DNA from: Verrucomicrobiota bacterium
GTDB taxonomy: Bacteria; Verrucomicrobiota; Verrucomicrobiia; Opitutales; Opitutaceae
Length of the DNA stretch: 14,326 bases
Reading direction: 5' to 3'
Assembly: GCA_023457035.1 (NCBI GenBank)
Contig: JAEWNN010000229.1
Span: 1 to 14,326 of the forward strand
How positions within the stretch are numbered: the stretch's first letter is position 1; each line of letters begins with the position of its first letter. Under the pieces are notes generated by a model. It searched no databases. It was not told where the DNA came from and saw only the letters and a list, made by a program, of their open reading frames with translations. The translations under genes were made by a program, and so were the position numbers. This document shows positions 4,620-11,251 of the stretch, in pieces.

Positions 4620-7334
4620 ATGTTCCGCGCTTTCTGGGCGGCCCTCCGGGGCCGGTGCAGGCGGCGCTGCGCCCGTTGGAGTGCGGCGGTGCTTCTGGTG
4701 TGTGCCACGACTTCGCTTGGGGGCGCGCCGGTGCCGGCGGAAAAGCCGAATGTGCTGGTGGTGTTGTCCTACCACGTGGGGATGGAGTGGGAGGACGAGG
4801 TGGTCGCGGGCTTGGCGGCCTCCCTCGGCGACCGCGCCGAGATCGTCCTGCTGCAACTGGACGTGAAACGTTTTCCGCTGCGGGGGCGCGAGGCGGCGAT
4901 GGAGGCGAATCTCGCGAGCAAGGCCGCGATGTGCCGGCCGGCGGTGGTGATCGCGATCGACGATTTCGCCTATGAATTCGTCCGGCAGCGACGGGCGCTG
5001 CTGCCGCCAGCCGCGCCCCTGATCTTCGGCGGCGTGAACTTTCTGGCGGGTGAACCCCCGGCGCGGACCGGCGGCGTGGTCGAGGCGATCGACATCGGGG
5101 GGACCTTGGCTCTGGCGCGGGCGTTGTTCCCGGAGAACCGGCGGCTGGTAGTGGTGAACGATGCCACCGAGACCGGGCTGGCCAACGACGCCGCACTCCA
5201 TCAGGCCCTGGCTCTCCACGGCGAGGGCTGGCGGGCGTTGCGCCTGGGGCTCGGCACGTTCGGCGAGACGGAGGCGGCACTGGCGGGGCTCGATCCGCGG
5301 CGGGATGTCGTGCTGCTATTGTCGTGGAATCTCGATGCGGCCGGCGTCGCCCGCACCTACGACGAGGCCGTCGCCGCCGCCCGTGCGGTGTGCCCGGCTC
5401 CGCTCTTCGGCGTGTGGAGTTTCTACTTCGGCCACGGCCTTGTCGGCGGGGCGCTGCTCGACGGCACCGTGCATGGTCGGGAGGTCGGCGAGTTGGCGGC
5501 GCTCGCGCTGGCCGGTGGACCCGATGCCCAGATTCCGGTCGTGCCGCGTTGCCGGACCGAGCAGCGGGTCGATGCCCGTGAGCTCGCGCGTTTCGGCATC
5601 GATCGGGCGCGGGTACCGCCGCAGGTCCAGATCCGCTTCGTGGACGTGCCCTTTTGGCGGGAACATCTGCGGGAGGTCTTGTTCATCGCGGGGGTGATCC
5701 TGTTGCAGGCGGTCACGATCGCCTGGCTGCTCTGGGTGCGCCGGCGTGAGCGTCGGGCCGAGCGCCTCCTGCGGGCGAGCGAGGCGAACCTGCGCCACAC
5801 CCTCGACTCGATCGGCGACGCGGTGGTGGTGGTCGATCCGGCTTCCCGCATTGTGCGGATGAATCCCGTGGCCGAGCGGTTGACCGGTCGCACAGCGGCG
5901 GACGCGACGGGCCGACCGCTGGCCGAGGTGATGCGCCTGCGGGCGGACGGCGATGGCGCACCGCTCCACGATCCCGTGGCCCAGGCGTTGGCCCGGAATG
6001 GGACGCCGCACCTGCCCGGGCGCGCCGTGCTGGAGCGTCCCGACGGTGCGGTTCAGATTCTAGAATACAGCGCGGCGCCGATGCGCAACGGCGACGGCGG
6101 GTTGCGCGGCGCCGTGCTCGCCCTGCGCGACATCACGGTGCAGCAGCGCACCGAGGCGCAGCTGCGGCAGGCGCAGAAGACCGAGGCGCTGGGGCGGTTG
6201 GTCGGGGGCGTGGCCCATGATTTCAACAACCTGCTGCTGGTGATCCGCGGCAGCGTCGAGCTCGCGGGCCAGGCGGGGACCGATGCCGCGGAGATGGCGG
6301 AGTTCCTTCGCGAGATCGATCAAGCGGCGCAGCGGGCGGCGGAGCTCACGCGACAGCTGCTCGCCTTCGGCCGGCAGCAGAAGCTGCAGGTGCGCCCGGT
6401 CGATCTGGCGGCGTTGCTGGACGGGATGCTCAAGATGATCCGCCGGGTCCTCACCGCGAAGGTCGCCGTGGAGCTGCGCGGACCGGTCTCGGGCTGCTGG
6501 GCCAACGTCGACGCGGGCCAGATCGAGCAGGTCGTGATGAACCTGTGCGTAAACGCTCGCGACGCGATGCCGGAGGGCGGGCAGATCACCCTCGAGGTCG
6601 ACCGGGTACAGTTCGGCGAGGCGGACCTCGCGGCCTACCCGTCGGCCCGCCCGGGCACCTACCACGTGTTGGTCGTGACCGACAGCGGCGTCGGCATGGA
6701 CGCGGAGACGCAGCGGCGGATCTTCGAGCCGTTCTTCAGCACCAAGCCGGTCGGCCGGGGCACCGGGCTCGGGCTGTCGGTCGTCCAGGGCATCGTGCAG
6801 CAGCACGACGGGATGGTCGGCGTCTACAGCGAGCCCGGCCATGGCACCACTTTCCGGATCTACCTGCCGGCGATCCCGGCGCCCACGGGGGAGCGCGATC
6901 CGGCGGCGCCGGCCGGGCCGGTGTTCGCCGCCGATGTCGGCGCCGGGGTGACGGTGCTGTTGGCGGAGGACGATCCCGCGGTGCGGCGGGTCGCGTGCGG
7001 GGTCCTGCGCAGCCATTCCTATCAAGTGTTGGAAGTGTCGGATGGTGAGGAGGCCTGCACGGTGGCGGCGACGCACACCGGGCCGATCGACATCGCGGTG
7101 CTCGATGTGGTGATGCCGCGGATGAGCGGGCCGGAGGCGGCGCGCCGGCTCCAGCGCATGCGGCCGGGGCTCCCGATCCTGCTGTGCTCGGGCTACCCGG
7201 GCGCAATGCCGAAGGAGACGGCCTTGCCCGCAGACTGGCAGTGGTTGGCGAAACCCTACCCGGTGGCGGCCCTGCTGGCGCGGTTGCAGGCTCTGCGCGC
7301 GTCGCCGCCGTCCGGGGCGACTGGCGGCTCGTGA
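4620..7334 (+). CDS. Membrane hybrid histidine kinase with ABC-substrate-binding-like sensor, PAS and receiver domains
   Basis: From the ATG at 4620 this is 904 residues. Residues ~1-37 form a signal peptide. Residues ~43-345 resemble the ABC substrate-binding-like sensor family (repeated beta-alpha units such as PNVLVVLSYHVGMEW and APLIFGGVNF). A transmembrane helix lies at ~353-374 (LFIAGVILLQAVTIAWLLW) followed by basic residues, then a PAS domain (~390-510). HisKA carries H533 in GGVAHDFNNLL. The HATPase domain shows the N box (NLCVNARDAM), DSGVGMD, IFEPFFSTK and GTGLGLSVV. The C-terminal receiver (~775-895) has the acidic pair in LLAEDDPAV, phospho-acceptor D829 and lysine in AKPY. It probably senses a small periplasmic ligand and phosphorylates its own receiver. 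In-frame ATGs at 4581, 4599 and 4602 are alternatives. No output regulator lies beside it. Confidence 0.88.
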   Translation: MFRAFWAALRGRCRRRCARWSAAVLLVCATTSLGGAPVPAEKPNVLVVLSYHVGMEWEDEVVAGLAASLGDRAEIVLLQLDVKRFPLRGREAAMEANLASKAAMCRPAVVIAIDDFAYEFVRQRRALLPPAAPLIFGGVNFLAGEPPARTGGVVEAIDIGGTLALARALFPENRRLVVVNDATETGLANDAALHQALALHGEGWRALRLGLGTFGETEAALAGLDPRRDVVLLLSWNLDAAGVARTYDEAVAAARAVCPAPLFGVWSFYFGHGLVGGALLDGTVHGREVGELAALALAGGPDAQIPVVPRCRTEQRVDARELARFGIDRARVPPQVQIRFVDVPFWREHLREVLFIAGVILLQAVTIAWLLWVRRRERRAERLLRASEANLRHTLDSIGDAVVVVDPASRIVRMNPVAERLTGRTAADATGRPLAEVMRLRADGDGAPLHDPVAQALARNGTPHLPGRAVLERPDGAVQILEYSAAPMRNGDGGLRGAVLALRDITVQQRTEAQLRQAQKTEALGRLVGGVAHDFNNLLLVIRGSVELAGQAGTDAAEMAEFLREIDQAAQRAAELTRQLLAFGRQQKLQVRPVDLAALLDGMLKMIRRVLTAKVAVELRGPVSGCWANVDAGQIEQVVMNLCVNARDAMPEGGQITLEVDRVQFGEADLAAYPSARPGTYHVLVVTDSGVGMDAETQRRIFEPFFSTKPVGRGTGLGLSVVQGIVQQHDGMVGVYSEPGHGTTFRIYLPAIPAPTGERDPAAPAGPVFAADVGAGVTVLLAEDDPAVRRVACGVLRSHSYQVLEVSDGEEACTVAATHTGPIDIAVLDVVMPRMSGPEAARRLQRMRPGLPILLCSGYPGAMPKETALPADWQWLAKPYPVAALLARLQALRASPPSGATGGS

Positions 7335-7374
7335 GCCGGTCGCGGCCGATGGTCCGTCGGTCGGCGGATCCCGC

Positions 7375-8430
7375 TCACTGCGCCACTCGGACGATCTGCG
7401 GATCGGTCTTGATGAGACGGAGCACCTGGCCCTCGGACTTCTTCGCCAGGGCGTAGCTGCGACCGACGGTGTTGTTGGCGAAATCCTGCCGGTGCTGGGC
7501 CTCGGTGTTGTCGGTCGCCCCGGCCTCGTGGGCGTCGGTCACCTGCTGGGCGAAATCGGCGCCGAAGGTGCGGGTGAGCCAGTAGCTCCAGACGACATGG
7601 CGGGTGAAGTCCTCGCCGTAGGCGCGATCGGTGCGGGCGAGCCGCTGCGCGAGCCGCTCGGCGTACTCCTTGATCCGCAGCAGGAGGAGGGTGCGCTGCG
7701 GGTGTTCGCAAAGGATGCGCTGCTCGGCCGCGGTGAGCGGGCGGGTGTGACGGCGCGAGAGTTCGGCGATGTCGGCGGCGTTGAACTCGAGCCAGGTGGC
7801 GCCGCTGCGGCGCGCGGTCTCGAGGCGGACGGACAGGGGCCGCCCGCCGATCTGGAAATGCAGGCGGGCGCCGAGGTTGAGGTTGCGGGCGGTGCGGCCC
7901 TCGCGGGCGAGTTGCTCGAGGTCCTCGGCGAGGCCGGTGAGGACCGGTCGCGGATCGGCGCCGAGGATCACGCCCGGGATGGTGAGGACGCCATCGTCGA
8001 TCCGTTCGATGGCGACGCCGAACTCGTCGCCCGCGAAGGGCAGGTCGGCGGGCGCGGCGGGGATGAAGGGCGTCTCGAGCACGCCGCCCTCGATGGCGAG
8101 GTCGGCGGTGAGCGGCGCCCAGTCGGTGCAGACCAGCCGGACGGCGCCGAGGCGGAGCCGCAGCGTGGCGGCGGAAGAGTCCCGGTTGCCGCCGGCGGGG
8201 CGGACAAGCCCGATGTGCCAATCATTCCAAGACAGCCGGGCGACCGGGCGCACCGCGGCGGCGGCGAACTCGCACTGGGCGACGCGCAAGCCGGTGCGTT
8301 CGGCGAGGTCGATCAGGCGCGGCAACGCGGCGCGGGTGGCTGAGCCGAGCAGCCAACCGCCGCCGAGGTAGACCACGGCGCCGAGGAGCGCGGCGAACAG
8401 CAGGAGGGCGAGGAGGAGTTTCTTCAGCAC
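7375..8430 (-). CDS. Membrane-anchored protein with C-terminal DUF6973-like domain
   Basis: From the GTG at 8430 this is 351 residues. It starts with LKK and a strong hydrophobic helix (~3-28), giving an inner-membrane anchor with most of the protein outside the cytoplasm. The middle (~30-230) is rich in alternating hydrophobic strands (LRLRLGAVRLVCTDWAPL, LAIEGGVLETPFI), vaguely like AsmA-type beta-repeats. The C-terminal ~100 residues match the DUF6973 pattern from memory: LTAAEQRILCEHP, then RHVVWSYWLTRTFGADFAQQ with H278, then TDAHE (D299, H301) and FANNTVGRSYA (N319, N320). These conserved His/Asp/Asn residues look like a metal or catalytic site; no activity is known to me. An upstream frame to 8634 exists, but its Pro/Arg-rich translation looks non-coding. 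It diverges from the soluble kinase and converges, 40 bases apart, on the hybrid kinase. Confidence 0.7.
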   Translation of the reverse strand: MLKKLLLALLLFAALLGAVVYLGGGWLLGSATRAALPRLIDLAERTGLRVAQCEFAAAAVRPVARLSWNDWHIGLVRPAGGNRDSSAATLRLRLGAVRLVCTDWAPLTADLAIEGGVLETPFIPAAPADLPFAGDEFGVAIERIDDGVLTIPGVILGADPRPVLTGLAEDLEQLAREGRTARNLNLGARLHFQIGGRPLSVRLETARRSGATWLEFNAADIAELSRRHTRPLTAAEQRILCEHPQRTLLLLRIKEYAERLAQRLARTDRAYGEDFTRHVVWSYWLTRTFGADFAQQVTDAHEAGATDNTEAQHRQDFANNTVGRSYALAKKSEGQVLRLIKTDPQIVRVAQ

Positions 8431-8528
8431 TGCCGGCAATCGAGGGGGCGGCGTCGGGGTTGGCAAGCCCCGGCACTGGGCGGGATCTCCCAGCGGCTTG
8501 TCCCCGGTGGTGGGCGGCGCGTGCGGCG

Positions 8529-9599
8529 GTGGCCGGGGAGGAGTGCCCAATTTGCGGTGCGGCGACGCAAGTTCGCTGGAATCAGGCCGATTCCTCTCCC
8601 GCGAGCGACTCCCTTCCCACCTCTGTGACTCCATCTTCCCGAGACTCTGGCGATGCGCCGGGCGGCCCCGCGAGCGGCGCTGGGGCGCCGCTGCGTTTCT
8701 GCCGTGGGCTGCGGTGTGAGCACGAGGAGCTGGCGCGGATCCGGGCGGAGCAGCGACGGTTGCAGCAGGAGATCGACTCGTTCGAGCAACGGTTGCGCGA
8801 GCAAGGTGCCGTCGGGGGAGGGGACCGCGCCGTCCTCTCGGCCGCGGAGCGGCGGCGGTACGAGGTCGCCCGGCAGGAGAGTCTGGGCGCTTTGGCCGGC
8901 GGGCTGGCCCATCAGTTCAACAATCTGCTCACGATCATCGCCGGTCACGCGGGCCTGGCGGCCGCCGAGGCGGCCCCGGGCTCCGGTCTTGCGCACTCGC
9001 TCGACGAGATCCGCACGGCCACGCGCCGGGCGGCCGGCCTGTGTCGCCAGATGGTCGATGCGTCGGGGCGTTCCACGGCGCCGAGCCGGGCGTTGGAGCC
9101 GAAGTCGTTGCTCGAGGAGGCGCTGTTGCTTGCGGCCCCGGATCGGCCGGAGCGGTGCCGGGTCGAGTGGGTGCCGGCCGCGCAGGCCTTGCCGCAGGTG
9201 CGTGGCGTCGGCCGCCAGTTGAGCCAGACTTTGGCAGCGCTGCTCCAGAACGCGTTCGAGGCGGTCGGCGGTGCGCCGGGAGCAGTGCATGTCATGCTGC
9301 ACGATATGCGGCTCGACGAACGGCGGGCGTCGGGGCTCTCCTCGGCGGTCCCTCCGGGGCGGTATGTCTGTTTCGAGGTGAACGACACCGGCTGCGGCAT
9401 CGCCCCCGAAGTGCTCGGACGGATCTTCGAACCGTTTTTCTCGACCAAGGGCCTGGGACGCGGACTCGGGTTGGCCGTGGCCGCCGGCATCGCGCGGGCG
9501 CACGGCGGCGGGATCGAGGTCGAGACGGATGTCGGACGCGGCTCGACGTTGCGGCTCTTCGTGCCGGTGTTCGAGGACCGGACTCCCTCGGCGAATTGA
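8529..9599 (+). CDS. Soluble HisKA histidine kinase with N-terminal cysteine pairs
   Basis: About 356 residues from the GTG at 8529. No membrane helix is seen. The N-terminus has CPIC (C6, C9) and, after a Ser/Pro-rich linker, CRGLRC (C58, C63), a spacing that could bind zinc or sense redox. A short coiled coil (~67-95, EHEELARIRAEQRRLQQEI) leads to HisKA with H128 in GGLAHQFNNLL. The ATP-binding domain has N241 (LLQNAFEAVGG), NDTGCGIA (D286), IFEPFFSTK and GRGLGLAVA. The phospho-histidine is followed by Gln rather than the usual Glu/Asp. There is no receiver or DNA-binding domain, so the partner lies elsewhere. The start is uncertain: no ATG is in frame near the N-terminus, and a TTG at 8460 would add 23 residues. 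The call as a kinase is firm, the 5' end is not. Confidence 0.82.
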   Translation: MAGEECPICGAATQVRWNQADSSPASDSLPTSVTPSSRDSGDAPGGPASGAGAPLRFCRGLRCEHEELARIRAEQRRLQQEIDSFEQRLREQGAVGGGDRAVLSAAERRRYEVARQESLGALAGGLAHQFNNLLTIIAGHAGLAAAEAAPGSGLAHSLDEIRTATRRAAGLCRQMVDASGRSTAPSRALEPKSLLEEALLLAAPDRPERCRVEWVPAAQALPQVRGVGRQLSQTLAALLQNAFEAVGGAPGAVHVMLHDMRLDERRASGLSSAVPPGRYVCFEVNDTGCGIAPEVLGRIFEPFFSTKGLGRGLGLAVAAGIARAHGGGIEVETDVGRGSTLRLFVPVFEDRTPSAN

Positions 9600-9613
9600 G
9601 CGTGCCCGCCGGA

Positions 9614-9622
9614 GGGGGGGGG
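9614..9622 (+). repeat. Run of 9 G residues
   Basis: G9 lies 15 bases after the soluble kinase stop codon. Together with G11 at 4468-4478 it is one of two long G tracts in this window, both between genes. Confidence 0.55.
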
Positions 9623-9674
9623 CGGCTGATGCATGGAATCGGCCCCGCGCGCGAAGGCGGCGCATATCCCGGCC

Positions 9675-9703
9675 TTGCCTGCCCGCCGGCGGTCCGCTTT
9701 ATC
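9675..9703 (+). promoter_or_regulatory. Candidate promoter of PPi-phosphofructokinase
   Basis: TTGCCT (9675-9680; four of six) and TTTATC (9698-9703; three of six) are spaced by 17 bases. The -10 ends 9 bases before the GTG start, so transcription would begin almost at the start codon. The match is weak and rests mainly on spacing and position. Confidence 0.3.
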
Positions 9704-9712
9704 CGACCTCCT

Positions 9713-10939
9713 GTGAAACCACGCAAAGTTGCTCTTCTCACCGCGGGCGGCCTCGCCCCTTGCCTCAGCTCCGCCGTCGGCGGCCTCATCGAGCGCTACA
9801 CCGAGATCGCGCCCGAGATCGAAATCATCGCCTATCGCGGCGGCTACAAGGGCCTGCTCGCGGGCGACAGCTACAAGATCACCCCCGAGGTGCGGGCCAA
9901 TGCCCATCTGCTGCACAAGTTCGGCGGCAGCCCCATCGGCAACAGCCGCGTGAAGCTCACCAACGTGAAGGACTGCGTGAAGCGCGGTCTGGTGAAGGAA
10001 GGCCAGGACCCGCAGAAGGTCGCGGCCGACCAGCTCGTGAAGGACGGCGTGGACATCCTCCACACGATCGGCGGCGACGACACCAACACCGCCGCGGCCG
10101 ACCTCGCCGCGTTCCTCGCGAAGAACAACTACGCCCTCACCGTCATCGGCCTGCCGAAGACCATCGACAACGACGTCTATCCGATCCGCCAGTCGCTTGG
10201 CGCCTGGACGGCCGCCGAGCAGGGCGCGCGCTATTTCCAGAACGTCGTGGCCGAGCAGGGCGCGAACCCGCGCATGCTCATCGTCCACGAGGTCATGGGC
10301 CGCAACTGCGGCTGGCTCACCGCCGCCACCGCCCAGGCCTATCGCAAGATTCTCAACACCCAGGAGTTCGTCCCCGGCATCGGCCTGACCAAGGGCAGCC
10401 TCGACGTGCACGCCGTGTTCATCCCCGAGATGCATGTCGACCTCGTCGCCGAGGCGAAGCGCCTGAAGGAGATCATGGATAAGGGCGACAACGTGAACAT
10501 CTTCATCTCCGAGGGCGCCGGCGTGGAGGAGATCGTCGCCGAGATGCAGGCCAAGGGCCAGGAGGTGCCGCGCGATGCGTTCGGTCACGTGAAGCTGGAT
10601 GCCGTGAACCCCGGCAAGTGGTTCGCCGAGCAGTTTGCCAAGGTCCTCGGCGCCGAGAAGACGCTTGTGCAGAAGAGCGGCTATTTCGCCCGCGCCGCCG
10701 CGGCCAACGTCGACGACCTGCGCCTGATCAAGAGCTGCACCGACCTCGCCGTCGAATGCGCCATGCGCCGCGAAGGCGGCGTGATCGGCCACGACGAGGA
10801 CAAGGGCAACGTGCTCCGCGCGATCGAGTTTCCGCGCATCAAGGGCGGCAAGCCCTTCGACATCGACACGCCGTGGTTCGGCGAGCTGCTCGCCGCCATC
10901 GGCCAGCCGAAGGGCGCGAAGGCCCACGTGAAGCACTAG
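9713..10939 (+). CDS. Pyrophosphate-dependent phosphofructokinase
   Basis: This 408-residue cytoplasmic enzyme interconverts fructose 6-phosphate and fructose 1,6-bisphosphate using pyrophosphate. Family motifs are in order: TAGGLAPCLSSAV at the N-terminal phosphoryl-donor loop; GGDDTNTAAA with D122 and D123, where the second Asp replaces the glycine of ATP-dependent enzymes and marks PPi use; PKTIDNDV with K149 and catalytic D152; and EVMGRNCGWL with M195-G196-R197 for substrate binding. Being reversible, the enzyme can serve glycolysis and gluconeogenesis. The start is the GTG at 9713 (VKPRKVALLTAGG); no Shine-Dalgarno precedes it. The frame stays open upstream to 9041 but overlaps the kinase there and is not coding. 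The gene stands alone, 113 bases after the soluble kinase, and is followed by three hairpins including a strong terminator. Confidence 0.93.
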   Translation: MKPRKVALLTAGGLAPCLSSAVGGLIERYTEIAPEIEIIAYRGGYKGLLAGDSYKITPEVRANAHLLHKFGGSPIGNSRVKLTNVKDCVKRGLVKEGQDPQKVAADQLVKDGVDILHTIGGDDTNTAAADLAAFLAKNNYALTVIGLPKTIDNDVYPIRQSLGAWTAAEQGARYFQNVVAEQGANPRMLIVHEVMGRNCGWLTAATAQAYRKILNTQEFVPGIGLTKGSLDVHAVFIPEMHVDLVAEAKRLKEIMDKGDNVNIFISEGAGVEEIVAEMQAKGQEVPRDAFGHVKLDAVNPGKWFAEQFAKVLGAEKTLVQKSGYFARAAAANVDDLRLIKSCTDLAVECAMRREGGVIGHDEDKGNVLRAIEFPRIKGGKPFDIDTPWFGELLAAIGQPKGAKAHVKH

Positions 10940-10984
10940 GATCGCCGGCGGGCTGGCGATCCTGAGGGCGGCGCAACGCCGCCC
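10938..10984 (+). other. Two tandem hairpins at the PFK 3' end
   Basis: The first hairpin pairs AGGATCGCC (10938-10946) with GGCGATCCT (10955-10963) and includes the last two bases of the stop codon. The second pairs GGGCGGCG (10966-10973) with CGCCGCCC (10977-10984) around a CAA loop. Neither has a T tract. They may protect the mRNA 3' end or support the terminator at 11003-11033. Confidence 0.6.
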
Positions 10985-11002
10985 CGGATTCTGAATTCAT
11001 CG

Positions 11003-11033
11003 GGCGCCGCTCCTGCGAGGAGCGGCGCCTTTT
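11003..11033 (+). terminator. Intrinsic terminator after PPi-PFK
   Basis: A perfect 12-bp stem (GGCGCCGCTCCT at 11003-11014 with AGGAGCGGCGCC at 11018-11029) closes a GCG loop and runs directly into TTTT (11030-11033) and then CGTT. This is the clearest Rho-independent terminator in the window. Confidence 0.9.
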
Positions 11034-11103
11034 CGTTATCCGAAGGACGGGCGCCGCCTTTGTTCCCAGCGTGCCGCCTTGCGTGCGGCATCGCTCTCGG
11101 GGT

Positions 11104-11126
11104 GGCGGGGCGCTTCAGCCCCCGCC
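11104..11126. other. G/C stem-loop with GCTTCAGC core
   Basis: GGCGGGG (11104-11110) pairs with CCCCGCC (11120-11126) around CGCTTCAGC. The core is the complement of that in the hairpin at 536-558. It may be a second copy of a short dispersed palindrome. Confidence 0.35.
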
Positions 11127-11211
11127 GCCGGGTCTCGGCCGACTCCCCGTGCGGGGACAGGATCAGGCCCCGCGGCGAGCCGTGTGCGAGGGGGAGGGGG
11201 GGAGAATCTCC

Positions 11212-11238
11212 TCAATTCGGGGCTATCCGGGCCGATTG
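11212..11238 (+). promoter_or_regulatory. Candidate sigma-28 (FliA-type) promoter of the chemoreceptor
   Basis: TCAA (11212-11215) and GCCGATTG (11231-11238) are separated by 15 bases. The FliA consensus is TAAA-N15-GCCGATAA, so three of four and six of eight positions match with exact spacing. Transcription would start near 11245, about 7 bases before the ATG. A FliA promoter in front of a chemoreceptor is the usual arrangement in motile bacteria, which raises the prior. Confidence 0.45.
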
Positions 11239-11251
11239 AACCGCCCTACCT

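Larger units (their letters stand above)
10940..11251. other. Intergenic region between PFK and the chemoreceptor
   Basis: These 312 bases hold most of the PFK 3' hairpins, the intrinsic terminator (11003-11033), a G/C-armed stem-loop (11104-11126), a small CCCC-GTGC-GGGG hairpin near 11147-11158, a purine-rich stretch (about 11188-11204), and a sigma-28-like promoter (11212-11238). No gene is seen. Confidence 0.6.

Noticed and set aside
9041..9712. N-terminal extension of PPi-PFK by 224 residues
   Set aside because: It overlaps the soluble kinase in another frame, and normal PFK length and motifs begin at the GTG at 9713.
8945..10936. 663-codon open frame on the minus strand opposite PPi-PFK and the soluble kinase
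   Set aside because: It is antisense to two firmly identified genes and is His/Asp/Leu/Gly-rich in the way GC-rich antisense frames are.
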